From Clostridia bacterium (lineage in GTDB: Bacteria > Bacillota > Clostridia > Oscillospirales > CAG-272), in the NCBI GenBank assembly GCA_017467105.1, contig JAFTSU010000013.1:1-64000 (forward strand): 64,000 nucleotides of DNA. Reading direction: 5' to 3'. How positions within the stretch are numbered: position 1 is the first letter of the stretch; each line of letters opens with the position of its first letter. The notes below the pieces were generated by a model that saw nothing but the letters and a program-made list of their open reading frames with translations, was not told the origin of the DNA and made no database searches. Of this stretch, positions 26,180-34,539 are shown one piece after another. The translations under genes and the position numbers were made by a program.

Positions 26180-26590
26180 ATGAGGAAAATTACAAAGGCG
26201 CTGGTTGCATTATTCTTAGCGGCAATCACGTGTATGACAAGCGTCACCGCCCTGGCAAGCGAGGGACCGGATCCCAGATTATCTCATACAGACTCTGGAG
26301 CGTTCTCTTTCGCAGCGACAGCAGATGGCGGCTACATTGACGTTACTTACTACACGTACGACAGCTTCGTGCGCGCCGATCTGACGGTAAAGATAGAGAA
26401 AAGGTTTCTCTTCTTCTGGTGGAATGAGGTGAACACCTGGAGCGCGTCCTCTACCGAGGAAAACGGTCAGTTTGTTAACTGCTTAGCATTGGACGGCAGT
26501 GGTACCTACAGAGCATCCTTTACGCTCACCGTTACGGGTAATGACGGCACGGTAGATACCATTCCACACGTTATAGAAGACAGCTATTAA
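26180..26590 (+). CDS. Small secreted protein of unknown function
   Basis: A 136-residue protein with a signal peptide (MRKITKALVALFLAAITCMTSVTALA, cut before SEGPD). The mature part is about 110 residues, rich in Thr, Ser and aromatic residues with alternating hydrophobics (FSFAATADGGYIDVTYYTYDS, RASFTLTVTGNDG), so a small beta-sandwich is likely. No Cys in the mature part. AAAGGAG precedes the ATG by 7 bases. It follows the sigma/anti-sigma pair and may be a target of that sigma factor; I see no clear ECF promoter. Function unknown. Confidence 0.8.
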   Translation: MRKITKALVALFLAAITCMTSVTALASEGPDPRLSHTDSGAFSFAATADGGYIDVTYYTYDSFVRADLTVKIEKRFLFFWWNEVNTWSASSTEENGQFVNCLALDGSGTYRASFTLTVTGNDGTVDTIPHVIEDSY

Positions 26591-26643
26591 TGCTTTCGGA
26601 CACTTTAACGCATCAAGCTGCGGAATAACCGCAAAAAGACCCC

Positions 26644-26681
26644 AAGGTGACCGTATTATAACACGTAATACGGTCGCCTTA
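26644..26681 (+). terminator. Long hairpin after the secreted protein gene
   Basis: AGGTGACCGTATTA pairs with TAATACGGTCGCCTT around a TAACACG loop, 54 bases after the stop. The T run is short, so it is either a terminator or an mRNA-stabilising stem. Confidence 0.6.
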
Positions 26682-26841
26682 CTAAATTAAATTCCTCTTT
26701 TTAACCTTAAAACTTGCTTTTTTTTGCCATTATTTTGGCATTTTTTCTTGCATTTTGTCAAAAAACCAGGCACGCCCGATTCTAAACCGGGGCGCTTGTT
26801 GATAAAATTTTCTTCCGTCTGTGGTAGGAAATATTATCATT

Positions 26842-27099
26842 ATGATCAGAGATGATTTAGAGACGATTTTAGGCGAGGAGTTCAGATCTCTCGCCATCAA
26901 AACAAGAGAACGGCTAAGGCTCACTCAGAGGGAGATGAGCGACAAGCTTCAGATGAGTGACAGCTCATACTCGGATATCGAGAGAGGAGTAACCAAGCCG
27001 GGCGCGCTTACCGCCGTGCTGCTCCTTAATTTACAGGACGATCCGTCAACGTTCTTAAGTATTATTGATGAAAGATTTCATAAATGGTACGAGGGGTAG
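26842..27099 (+). CDS. XRE-family helix-turn-helix protein
   Basis: About 85 residues with one Cro/C1-type helix-turn-helix: RERLRLTQREMSDKLQMSDSSYSDIERGVTKPG at residues 23-55. A small DNA-binding regulator. I prefer ATG 26842 over the GTG at 26821, but neither has a convincing ribosome site. It ends 11 bases before the DUF6514 start, so the two are probably co-expressed. Target unknown. Confidence 0.72.
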   Translation: MIRDDLETILGEEFRSLAIKTRERLRLTQREMSDKLQMSDSSYSDIERGVTKPGALTAVLLLNLQDDPSTFLSIIDERFHKWYEG

Positions 27100-27110
27100 A
27101 CGGTAGCAGT

Positions 27111-27353
27111 ATGAGAAATATCACTTATGCCATAACAGAGGAAAAATATACTCTTGGCACTGAAACGCGGTGCTCATACGGAATAGTAGCATATTCAGAT
27201 GCCGAGCAAGACGGAAGCAAAACCATAGTTGCATCTGCCCGTGACGTAACCTCCGACAAGGAGCGGCTGGATGAGCTTGTGGAGAGGTGTAATCGGCTGG
27301 GACTGTCAACCCTGCATTTAAATGACGTTATAGAGGACTTTCTTATAATTTAA
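27111..27353 (+). CDS. DUF6514-type small protein
   Basis: An 80-residue protein: MRNITYAITEEKYTLGTETRCSYGIVAYSD, then TIVASARDVTSDKERLDELVERCNRLGLSTLHLNDVIEDFL. The pattern matches from memory DUF6514, a family of small cytoplasmic proteins found almost only in Clostridia, with no known function. The YGI-AYSDAE strand pair and the C-terminal helix are visible. ATG 27111 lies 11 bases after the XRE stop. It is followed by a structured, terminator-bearing sequence. Confidence 0.72.
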   Translation: MRNITYAITEEKYTLGTETRCSYGIVAYSDAEQDGSKTIVASARDVTSDKERLDELVERCNRLGLSTLHLNDVIEDFLII

Positions 27354-27361
27354 AGCTGAAT

Positions 27362-27457
27362 AAAGCAAGTAGAGGAAAATACATAACTTATGAAAGGATT
27401 TTCCTATCACAGATATGCTTGCTTTCCTCCGAGTATTATTCCCCTCGGAGTTTTTTT
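27362..27457 (+). ncRNA. Nested-stem structured RNA ending in a terminator
   Basis: AAAGCAAG (27362-27369) pairs with CTTGCTTT (27418-27425); inside it AGGAAAAT (27373-27380) pairs with ATTTTCCT (27398-27405). CTCCGAG/CTCGGAG with seven T follows at 27427-27457. It starts 9 bases after the DUF6514 stop. It may be the 3' end of that mRNA or a small RNA in its own right. No family recognised. Confidence 0.45.
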
Positions 27458-27582
27458 GCTTTTCAGCCTGTATTGGTCAGAGGAATAAACCGCAGCCTTC
27501 AGGAATAATCTTATCATAGAAATGTGGTGACGCTAGGTGGCGAACGGCTCACGGTGTCAGATAAATTATTCGGAGGTTAGAA

Positions 27583-28110
27583 ATGAAAAGGGATATACGG
27601 CTATGGCAGTTTTTCGGCTTTGGAGTGGCGTCTCTTCTCGGTACGGTGCTTCACTTTTTATACGATTGGCTTGACGGGTCTTTATGGGTCGCTTCATTCT
27701 CCGGTGTGAATGAATCGACCTGGGAGCATATGAAGCTTTTATTCTGGCCTATGCTAATTTTCGCCATTGGACAGAGCTTCTTTTTCCGTGACAGAGACGA
27801 TTTCTGGTGCGTTAAGCTGCGCGGAACGGCGCTTGGTCTGACGCTGATCCCCGCCCTATTCTACGGCTATAACGGTATTATCGGTAAATCGCCGGATTGG
27901 CTGAATATTGGCATTTTCTTCATCTCTGCGGCTATAGCCTACGCGTACGAATACAGAGAGTTTAAGCGCGAGAGGATTAAATGCTCCTCTCCCAAAACCG
28001 CAATAACAGCTCTCATTCTGATAGGTCTGCTGTTCGTAATATTCACTTTTGTAAGCCCAAGGATAAATCTATTCAAGGATCCGCTGACTAGTACCTACGG
28101 AGTGAACTGA
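27583..28110 (+). CDS. DUF6512-type membrane protein
   Basis: A 175-residue protein with about five transmembrane helices: LWQFFGFGVASLLGTVLHFLYDW, LLFWPMLIFAIGQSFFF, RGTALGLTLIPALFYGYNGIIG, WLNIGIFFISAAIAYAYEY and TALILIGLLFVIFTFV. The motif SGVNESTWEHMKLLFWP is, from memory, the mark of DUF6512, a clostridial membrane family of unknown function. GGAGG precedes the ATG. It has its own terminator at 28137. Confidence 0.8.
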   Translation: MKRDIRLWQFFGFGVASLLGTVLHFLYDWLDGSLWVASFSGVNESTWEHMKLLFWPMLIFAIGQSFFFRDRDDFWCVKLRGTALGLTLIPALFYGYNGIIGKSPDWLNIGIFFISAAIAYAYEYREFKRERIKCSSPKTAITALILIGLLFVIFTFVSPRINLFKDPLTSTYGVN

Positions 28111-28136
28111 TCCCAAGCCCTTATAACGACAGAAAG

Positions 28137-28186
28137 AGCAAGAATAAAAGGAAACAAATCCTTCTATTCTTGCTATTTTTGTTTTA
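28137..28186 (+). terminator. Terminator after the DUF6512 gene
   Basis: AGCAAGAATAAAAGG and CCTTCTATTCTTGCT form a long stem, followed by ATTTTTGTTTT. Confidence 0.88.
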
Positions 28187-28257
28187 TAAAAGAATTGATA
28201 CTGACGCATCATAAATTGGCTTTGATGTGTTTTTCGGTCGGCGTGCCGCCTACTCTA

Positions 28258-28362
28258 TGAATTGAATTGCAACGGGTGTGCCGTAAGGCACAATTCATGC
28301 CGCAGGCAATTCGCGAAAGCACAGCTTCCAATTCACGTAGCCGCAAGCTTGCAATTCACCCG
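28258..28362. repeat. Array of AATTC-linked mini-hairpins
   Basis: A series of short stems separated by (G)AATTC(A): TGTGCCGTAAGGCACA, then ATGCCGCAGGCA, then GCGAAAGC, then AGCCGCAAGCT and so on. Each has a GC-rich stem of 4-6 bp and a small loop, and the spacer AATTC recurs about every 15-20 bases. Similar arrays occur between genes in gut Firmicutes genomes (from memory). It is not a CRISPR array, since neither repeat nor spacer length is constant. The rest of 28187-28472 is gene-free. Confidence 0.6.
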
Positions 28363-28472
28363 CGTGTTCTCGGTTGAGGAGAACACGAAAAAATACGAGG
28401 TGTTTTCACACGGTTTATCTGCTTAAACGCGTTAAAATTTTAATGATATGTAATGTATAGTTTGCTTTTTCG

Positions 28473-29210
28473 TCATTTTTTGGTTACTGTTCTTTTATTC
28501 ATTAACGCTAAATATAGAGCGTATAAACCCGTTATTATAACTAGCAAGACAGAAGAAATAATGCTGCCCATAAGAGACTGACGCTCCGGTGTGAAAACAG
28601 ACAGCGTGTTAAACACACCGTGGGCAAGTATGCAAGGCAAAAGGCTTTGTGACCTCAAATAAACGAGCACGAACATAAAGCCCGCCACGGTAGCATAAAG
28701 CACCTGTAAAAAGTTAGAGCCGAGGTCCGCCCCCGAGCCGTTCAAAAGGTTTATTATATGCCCAAAGCCAAAGGTAAGGCTTGATACAATGACCGCCGCC
28801 TTGTAGCTGTCCTTACGCATAGCCTCAAACAGAAGTCCGCGGAAAATGAGCTCCTCAAGGAATCCTACGCACAGCATAGAAAGCACGTAAAACACAGCGT
28901 CCGGAGCCCTGCGGCTTATGCTGATTCCAAAAATAAGATTCACCCCCATCATAAGCACGAGAGGTGCGTAATACAGCATCTCGCTTCCCCGAGCCTTCGG
29001 CAAGCTTAAGCCGTAATTTTTCAGCAGTCCGTATTTTTTCAAAAACATAAGCAAGCAAACGGACAGCGTAAGCCCTACTCCAAGGGTAAAGCACTTCTCT
29101 ACCCCGACAAGCCGTGACAGCTCGTCACCAACAGACATCAAAACGCAGTAAGCCGCGATCCACAGAACCGCAAACCATATCCTGCTTTTATCATACAGCC
29201 TCTTAAGCAT
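28473..29210 (-). CDS. CPBP family intramembrane metalloprotease
   Basis: A 245-residue membrane protein with about eight helices. The CPBP (Abi) motifs are visible: GFLEELIFRGLLFEAM near residue 135 (Glu-Glu plus Arg), FGFGHIINL near 170 (His), and a final LAHGVFNTLSVF (His/Asn). The family cleaves proteins inside the membrane; in Firmicutes its members serve bacteriocin immunity or protein maturation. ATG 29210 has GGAGG 9 bases upstream. A four-unit tandem repeat lies directly upstream. Confidence 0.88.
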   Translation of the reverse strand: MLKRLYDKSRIWFAVLWIAAYCVLMSVGDELSRLVGVEKCFTLGVGLTLSVCLLMFLKKYGLLKNYGLSLPKARGSEMLYYAPLVLMMGVNLIFGISISRRAPDAVFYVLSMLCVGFLEELIFRGLLFEAMRKDSYKAAVIVSSLTFGFGHIINLLNGSGADLGSNFLQVLYATVAGFMFVLVYLRSQSLLPCILAHGVFNTLSVFTPERQSLMGSIISSVLLVIITGLYALYLALMNKRTVTKK

Positions 29211-29224
29211 ATTTTCACTCCTCC

Positions 29225-29280
29225 GCATTTCTCACGTTGCATTTCTCGCGTTGCATTTCTCACGTTGCTTTTCTCACGTT
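29225..29280. repeat. 14-bp tandem repeat, four units
   Basis: GCATTTCTCACGTT, GCATTTCTCGCGTT, GCATTTCTCACGTT and GCTTTTCTCACGTT run head to tail; a fifth, degenerate unit follows to 29294. On the minus strand the unit reads AACGTGAGAAATGC and sits between promoter and ribosome site of the CPBP protease gene; the first unit is 15 bases from its ATG. Confidence 0.9.
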
Positions 29281-29418
29281 GCTTTTATCCTATTATATCA
29301 CCGATTTATCAGCAAATCAAGGCTCTATGTCGACACGTGTATTTCGTATTTTCTTTATATATCTGCACGTGACTTGTAAAGAAAGCTACTTCTCATTTGA
29401 TCTCAAAAGCCTTGTTTT

Positions 29419-30465
29419 TTACTTAAGTCTAAAGTAACGAATATTTTTTCCTTTACCTTCGCGCTTGATTTCCCCCTCGGCAACTAACTTTCGAAGCGCA
29501 CCCTCGATAGAGCTTATACTCAGCGAAGGACAAAGCTCTCTGATATCCTGTTTTGAAAATCTACCTATCTTATTCATCGTTGCGCGGCGCACGGTTTCAA
29601 GCGCCGATAGCTTTGTTTCCACGAGTGCGAATCTATCTTCGAAATCCTTATAAGCTGCAAGTATCGTACCAAGCAGATATTTGATGAACGGAACTGCATC
29701 TGCATTTCCTTCGTGCCAACCCTTCTGCGATTCATAAAGCGCATCGTAATACAAATCCTTATTCTTGGCAATCTTCGATTCAAGGGAGATATATTTACCA
29801 ACATAGAAGCCACTTCTGTAGAGGAGCAGAGTAGTGAGCAGACGGCTCATTCTTCCATTTCCGTCGTTGAACGGATGGATGCAGAGAAAGTCGTGAATGA
29901 ATATCGGAATGGCTATGAGCGGTTCCAGCTCGTTATTACCGATCACTCGGTTAAGCTCGTTGCAGATGCTTTCAAGCGCGATCGGAGTTTCAAACGGATC
30001 GAGGGGAGTGAACAGCGTTCTAGCACTACCGTCGGGATATGTTGCGCTGATATAATTCTGCACTGTCTTTGTTCTGCCTGCCGCAGGATTGTTCATATGG
30101 CTATACAGAATTTTATGGAGCTGCAAAATGTAGTTTGGCGTAATAGGAATGGCATCAAAGCTATCGTGGATGATATTTAACACGTCACGGTAGCCTGCTA
30201 TTTCTTGCTCATCTCTATTTTTAGGCGTGGTTTTATCCTTTACTATCTGCCTGACTCTCGTGTTAGTTGTAACGATACCTTCTATCGCATTGGAGCTTTC
30301 CGTGCTTTGCACTTTTGCAATCTCGACGAGCTTTTCAAGCTCATTCGGGCGTTGCTTCAGATACATCTCTTGCTTTCCGGCCTCTTTGTATATAGCCGCT
30401 ATTAAGCCAAGAAGCTCCGAATCCCATTTTTGTTCGTTTATTTTTGAGTAGTCAAATTTTCTCAT
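29419..30465 (-). CDS. Fic family protein (AMP transferase type)
   Basis: A 348-residue Fic protein. The active-site motif HPFNDGNGRMSR (near residue 200) has all key residues (His, Asp/Asn, Gly-Asn-Gly-Arg). The N-terminal inhibitory helix motif (S/T)xxxE(G/N) is seen as SSNAIEGI near residue 60, so it is a self-inhibited class II protein. A winged-helix-like C-terminus (FSKQDIRELCPSLSISSIEGALRKLVAEGEIKREGKGKNIRYFRL) suggests DNA binding and autoregulation. Fic enzymes add AMP to a target protein hydroxyl. It stands alone behind an operator-like array. Confidence 0.92.
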   Translation of the reverse strand: MRKFDYSKINEQKWDSELLGLIAAIYKEAGKQEMYLKQRPNELEKLVEIAKVQSTESSNAIEGIVTTNTRVRQIVKDKTTPKNRDEQEIAGYRDVLNIIHDSFDAIPITPNYILQLHKILYSHMNNPAAGRTKTVQNYISATYPDGSARTLFTPLDPFETPIALESICNELNRVIGNNELEPLIAIPIFIHDFLCIHPFNDGNGRMSRLLTTLLLYRSGFYVGKYISLESKIAKNKDLYYDALYESQKGWHEGNADAVPFIKYLLGTILAAYKDFEDRFALVETKLSALETVRRATMNKIGRFSKQDIRELCPSLSISSIEGALRKLVAEGEIKREGKGKNIRYFRLK

Positions 30466-30484
30466 AACCTTAACCTCACTTTTG

Positions 30485-30588
30485 TTCCCTTAAATAATAT
30501 CATATTATGATGGATTTGTCAATCATTTAAGGGCATATTCCCTTGATATTATTCCGAAATTAATGGAATAATAGTCATTTCAAGGGAA
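30485..30588 (-). promoter_or_regulatory. Four-half-site operator array upstream of the Fic gene
   Basis: TTCCCTTAAAT (30485-30495) faces ATTTAAGGG (30525-30533), and TTCCCTTGA (30538-30546) faces TCAAGGGAA (30580-30588), with an inner ATTATTCC/GGAATAAT pair. The four copies of the CCCTT(A/G)A half-site lie 20-123 bases upstream of the Fic start, where a repressor would act. The Fic protein's own winged helix is a candidate reader. Confidence 0.6.
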
Positions 30589-30666
30589 TGTTTATCAAAA
30601 AAACTAACTTTAGTAGGTTTATTCTTTGTTTATTGCGGCGCAAATTTTGAGGTGCGGACACATAAC

Positions 30667-30706
30667 GAAAAATGCAACACAGACCTATCATCCATGTTGC
30701 ATTTTC
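30667..30706 (-). terminator. Terminator of the amino acid operon
   Basis: AAAATGCAACA and TGTTGCATTTT are perfect arms around a 15-base loop; the minus strand continues with TTCGTT. It ends the operon whose last gene stops at 30829. Confidence 0.75.
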
Positions 30707-30828
30707 TTATTTAGCCACTCCAAATCGGCATTTTCTCTTGAATTCAATTTAATATTCTTATGAGAACCTGCCTTTTCCGAGGGGATTTTTATTACTGTTG
30801 ACTGATAATATTCTGTTGCGGTTTTCTA

Positions 30829-31860
30829 TCAGCGGTAGATGATAGACTCTGCGTACTTGGTCGCGATAACGCCCTCGGGCTCGCCGGTCGCCTTGGACTC
30901 GGTGAGGATGTGCTCGATAGAGTTGTAGATGTTATCAACCTTCTTGAGAACTGCCTCCTTGTTGTAGGGGCCGTCAACCTCTGCTGCCGCGTTGATAACG
31001 CCGCCGCCGTTGATAACGAAGTCGGGAGCGTAGAAGATACCGCGCGCCTTCAGAGCAAGACCCGATGCCTCGTCAAGTATCTGGTTGTTTGAGCCGCCGG
31101 CAACTGCCTTACAGTTGAGGAGCGGAATAGTGTTGGGATTGATGATTGCGCCCATAGCGTTGGGAGAGAAGATATCGCACTTCTGGCTGTATATGTCATC
31201 GGTAGCGACTACCTTTGCGCCGAACTCTGCAGCAGCCTTGTCTGCGATAGCCTTATTGGAGCGGTTAGCAACGATAAGCTTTGCGCCACTCTCGTGAAGG
31301 AGACGGCAAAGATCGTAACCAACCTTACCAAGACCCTGAACAGCAACGGTAAGACCGTCAAGAGAATCAGCGCCAAGAGCTACCTTAGCTGTTGCCTTGA
31401 TGCCCTGCCATACGCCGCGAGCTGTAAAGGGAGAGGGGTCGCCGCTGTTCTGAGGAAGTCCGCAGATGTGATTAGTCTTGCGAAGCATAACCAGCGCGTC
31501 ATCACAGGTGGTGTTAACGTCCTCTGCGGTGATATACTCGCCGCCGAGATTGTTTACTGCCTCTGCGAAAGCCTCAAACATAGCCTCTGTCTTCTGAGAA
31601 GGGTCAGCGATGATAACGCCCTTAGCGCCGCCGTGAGCAAGACCTGCTACAGCATTCTTATGGGACATACCGCGTGAAAGACGAAGAACGTCGAAGAGCG
31701 CATCGTCAAAGGATGCATAGGGGAAAAGACGGCATCCGCCGATCGCGGGACCGAGATTAGTGTTGTGGATAGCGATGATAGCCTTAAGGCCTGCTTTTTC
31801 GTTGTTAACGAATAATACCTTTTCATGACGGTATTTGGTCATTTCAGTCATTGCGTTCAT
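30829..31860 (-). CDS. Leucine/valine-type (Glu/Leu/Phe/Val family) dehydrogenase
   Basis: A 343-residue NAD-dependent amino acid dehydrogenase. The substrate motif GPAIGGCRLFPY (near residue 38), the catalytic Lys in GLAHGGAKGVI (near 75), the NAD fold VAVQGLGKVGYDLCRLL (near 180) and GGSNNQI are all in place. The length and the Leu-dehydrogenase hallmark fit an enzyme that interconverts 2-oxo acids plus ammonia with leucine, valine or isoleucine. Last gene of the oxidoreductase operon, so it probably aminates the 2-oxo acids made by the Vor subunits. GGAG precedes the ATG. Confidence 0.88.
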   Translation of the reverse strand: MNAMTEMTKYRHEKVLFVNNEKAGLKAIIAIHNTNLGPAIGGCRLFPYASFDDALFDVLRLSRGMSHKNAVAGLAHGGAKGVIIADPSQKTEAMFEAFAEAVNNLGGEYITAEDVNTTCDDALVMLRKTNHICGLPQNSGDPSPFTARGVWQGIKATAKVALGADSLDGLTVAVQGLGKVGYDLCRLLHESGAKLIVANRSNKAIADKAAAEFGAKVVATDDIYSQKCDIFSPNAMGAIINPNTIPLLNCKAVAGGSNNQILDEASGLALKARGIFYAPDFVINGGGVINAAAEVDGPYNKEAVLKKVDNIYNSIEHILTESKATGEPEGVIATKYAESIIYR

Positions 31861-31891
31861 AATTTATAATCTCCTTATTTTAATAATAAAA

Positions 31892-32431
31892 TTATTTGCC
31901 GTAGCATTTTCCGAGAGTAAGCGCCTTGATATTCAGCTCCTTAAGGACTGCTTTCTTAGGTGGTACAAGCTTCTCCACAACCTCGTTAACACCGTCAAAG
32001 GACAGCTCGGAATGGTTTTCGAGAAGGTGACCGACGATTATCATATTCGCGAGAGATACTATGCCCTCATCCTTCGCCATCTGAGTAGCGGGAATATAGA
32101 ACACCTGCACGTCATCCCTCTCGACCTTCGCGTTGATCAGAGAAGAATCCACGTATATCTGGCCGCCGGGAGCTACCGTGCCAACGTACTTCTGCAGAGA
32201 GGGCAGGTTCATAGCAACCAGAACATCGGGAGTGGTGATAATAGGAGAGCCTACGGGAGTATCGGATAGGATAACGTTGCAGTTAGCCGTACCGCCTCTC
32301 ATCTCAGGACCGTATGAGGGAAGCCAGGATACCTGAAGCTCCTCTATAAGTCCCTTATACGCGAGGAATTTGCCGGAGAAGAGTATTCCCTGTCCGCCGA
32401 AGCCGGCGAAAAGAATCTGTGTAGTTTTCAT
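31892..32431 (-). CDS. 2-oxoacid:ferredoxin oxidoreductase, gamma subunit (KorC/VorC-like)
   Basis: A 179-residue subunit with the gamma-domain signature ILFAGFGGQGILFSGKFLAYKG (residues 6-27) and LPSYGPEMRGGTANC (about 38-52). It binds at the coenzyme A side of the multi-subunit enzyme. It begins 1 base after the TPP subunit stop, with GGAGGG upstream, so expression is coupled. Part of a four-subunit Vor/Kor-type complex. Confidence 0.92.
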   Translation of the reverse strand: MKTTQILFAGFGGQGILFSGKFLAYKGLIEELQVSWLPSYGPEMRGGTANCNVILSDTPVGSPIITTPDVLVAMNLPSLQKYVGTVAPGGQIYVDSSLINAKVERDDVQVFYIPATQMAKDEGIVSLANMIIVGHLLENHSELSFDGVNEVVEKLVPPKKAVLKELNIKALTLGKCYGK

Positions 32432-32432
32432 C

Positions 32433-33185
32433 TTACTTGCCCTCCCCCGCGCTTCTGTCTTTATAAACGCCTATGGGATAGTAAGGAAGCATATCGCTCT
32501 CTACCCACTCCAGCGCTGCCTTGGGAGTCATACCCCAGTTGGTAGGACAAGCGGAAACAACCTCTACGAGGGAGAAGCCCTTGCCCTCTATCTGATTTTC
32601 AAAGGCGCGCTTTATAGCTTTTTTCGCATTTTTTACGTTCTTTACGTTGTTTACCGCTACGCGCGCAACGTATTCGGGACCCTCAAGAGTCGCCAGCATC
32701 TCGCTGACGCGTATAGGCCAACCGCAGTGCTTAACGTCACGGCCGTATGGAGAGGTCTGAGTAACCTGTCCGGGAAGGCTGGTGGGAGCCATCTGTCCAC
32801 CGGTCATACCGTAGATGGCGTTGTTTACGAAAATAACGGTAATATTCTCGTTTCTCGCAGCGGAATGAACGGTCTCTGCCATACCGATAGACGCAAGGTC
32901 ACCGTCGCCCTGATAAGTGAATACAACGTTATCCGGACGGCAGCGCTTGATGCCCGTAGCAACAGCCGGCGCTCTGCCGTGGGGCGCTTCTATCATATCG
33001 CAGGTGAAATAATCGTAAGCCATAACGGCGCATCCAACGGGAGCAACTCCGATAGCCTTACCCTCGATGCCAAGCTCGTCTATGACCTCAGCTACCAGGC
33101 GGTGAATAATACCGTGGGGGCAGCCGGGACAGTAGTGAAACGGAGCATCCGTCAGGGATTTGGGTTTTTCAAATACTACAGCCAT
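32433..33185 (-). CDS. 2-oxoacid:ferredoxin oxidoreductase, TPP-binding (beta) subunit
   Basis: A 250-residue subunit. The thiamine diphosphate motif is [13 protein letters not shown]...[20 protein letters not shown] (about residues 92-130). The cysteines of CPGCPHG near residue 20 are the usual N-terminal pair. It performs the decarboxylation or, in reverse, the carboxylation step. I start it at ATG 33185 because AAAGGAG precedes it; the in-frame start 39 bases upstream lies inside the previous gene. Neighbours are VorB and the gamma subunit. Confidence 0.92.
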   Translation of the reverse strand: MAVVFEKPKSLTDAPFHYCPGCPHGIIHRLVAEVIDELGIEGKAIGVAPVGCAVMAYDYFTCDMIEAPHGRAPAVATGIKRCRPDNVVFTYQGDGDLASIGMAETVHSAARNENITVIFVNNAIYGMTGGQMAPTSLPGQVTQTSPYGRDVKHCGWPIRVSEMLATLEGPEYVARVAVNNVKNVKNAKKAIKRAFENQIEGKGFSLVEVVSACPTNWGMTPKAALEWVESDMLPYYPIGVYKDRSAGEGK

Positions 33186-33186
33186 A

Positions 33187-34248
33187 TCAAAGCACTCCTT
33201 TCTGAGCGTTACGAATAGAATCAAGGATCTCGTCGGGAGAAGGTATCATACCTCCCGTACGGTTGCAGAGTGTCACCGGAGCGGAGCATTTTGTAGCAAG
33301 CCTTACGTCCTCGATCATCTGACCCATATTAAGCTCTACGGAAACGTACGCACGTACTCTGTCCGAAACAGCCTCAAAGGCTGCCTTGGGGAAGGGCCAG
33401 AGAGTGATAGGACGAATAAGACCGACCTTAATACCCTCGCTTCTCGCGGTCATAACCGCATTCTTGGCAACACGGGAGGCAATGCCGAAGGCAACGACGC
33501 ATATCTCCGCGTCATCCATCATATAGTCCTCCCACATAGCCTCGTTCTTCTCTATCTGCTCATACTTCTCGTATCTCTCGAAGTTCTTCTTCTCAAGCTC
33601 GTCGGGCTTAAGATATAGAGAGTTGACCACGTTGTGAGGACGCTTGCACTCAGTGCCGGTAAGCGCCCAGGGCTTATCGTAGGTCTTGATCTCCGCATCC
33701 TCAAAAGTGATTGGCTCCATCATCTGTCCGATGGTGCCGTCCGCCAGGATCATAGAGGTCATAAGATACTTATCCGCAAGGTCAAAGCCCTTGATAGTCA
33801 GACTCGCCATCTCCTGCACGGACGCAGGCGCGAGAACGATCATACGGTAATCGCCGTGACCGCCGCCCTTGGTTGCCTGGAAATAGTCGGACTGAGAGGG
33901 CTGTATTCCGCCGAGTCCGGGGCCACCGCGCTGAACGTTTACCACGAGAGCGGGAACGTCAGAGCCGGCTATGTAGCTGAGTCCCTCTGCCTTAAGGGAT
34001 ATTCCGGGGCTGGAGGAGGATGTCATAACTCTCATACCTGCTGCCGCAGCGCCGTACACCATATTGATAGATGCGATCTCACTCTCCGCCTGAAGAAATA
34101 CGCCGCCGATCTTAGGCATCTTCTTCGCCATATAAGCCGCTATCTCTGTCTGGGGAGTGATGGGATAGCCGAAGTAGTGACGGCAGCCCGCTCTGATCGC
34201 GGCCTCCGCAATCGCCTCGTTACCCTTCATCAAAATTCTTTCTGCCAT
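33187..34248 (-). CDS. vorB: 3-methyl-2-oxobutanoate:ferredoxin oxidoreductase subunit VorB (alpha)
   Basis: A 353-residue subunit of the PorA/KorA/VorB group. It begins [36 protein letters not shown], with [21 protein letters not shown] and [14 protein letters not shown], and the motif [21 protein letters not shown], all typical of the 2-oxoisovalerate group rather than pyruvate oxidoreductase. ATG 34248 has GGAG 6 bases upstream. Together with the separate ferredoxin (34302), TPP and gamma genes it forms the four-part Vor enzyme that links branched-chain 2-oxo acids, CoA, CO2 and ferredoxin. Confidence 0.88.
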   Translation of the reverse strand: MAERILMKGNEAIAEAAIRAGCRHYFGYPITPQTEIAAYMAKKMPKIGGVFLQAESEIASINMVYGAAAAGMRVMTSSSSPGISLKAEGLSYIAGSDVPALVVNVQRGGPGLGGIQPSQSDYFQATKGGGHGDYRMIVLAPASVQEMASLTIKGFDLADKYLMTSMILADGTIGQMMEPITFEDAEIKTYDKPWALTGTECKRPHNVVNSLYLKPDELEKKNFERYEKYEQIEKNEAMWEDYMMDDAEICVVAFGIASRVAKNAVMTARSEGIKVGLIRPITLWPFPKAAFEAVSDRVRAYVSVELNMGQMIEDVRLATKCSAPVTLCNRTGGMIPSPDEILDSIRNAQKGVL

Positions 34249-34301
34249 TTTTATCTCCATTCTGTCGCAGCCGCGACAATACAAAAATTTACAGGGTAGT
34301 A

Positions 34302-34508
34302 TTATTTCTCAACAGTAATTATGCAATCGGGACACATAGTCGCGCAGAAGGCACAGCCGATGCACTTTTCCTCATACTGCATATAAGCGGGAGAGTATCC
34401 CTTCTGATTAAGCTTATCGTCAGCTATAGCCAGACAATTCTTAGGGCAAGCGTCAACGCACAGACCGCAGCCCTTGCACATATCCGTATTAAAAGTAACC
34501 TTTGCCAT
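34302..34508 (-). CDS. 2[4Fe-4S] ferredoxin-type subunit (Vor/Kor delta)
   Basis: A 68-residue ferredoxin with two clusters: CKGCGLCVDACPKNC (residues 11-25) and CIGCAFCATMCPDC (about 49-62). It carries electrons between the TPP centre and free ferredoxin. GGAGG precedes the ATG. First Vor subunit gene in the transcript. Confidence 0.93.
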   Translation of the reverse strand: MAKVTFNTDMCKGCGLCVDACPKNCLAIADDKLNQKGYSPAYMQYEEKCIGCAFCATMCPDCIITVEK

Positions 34509-34539
34509 TTTTTCCTCCTTATAAAAGGTCGACCGACCG

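Noticed and set aside
28258..28362. CRISPR-like array
   Set aside because: The repeated AATTC blocks vary in length and sequence, there are no constant direct repeats of 25-37 bases, and no cas gene is in the window.
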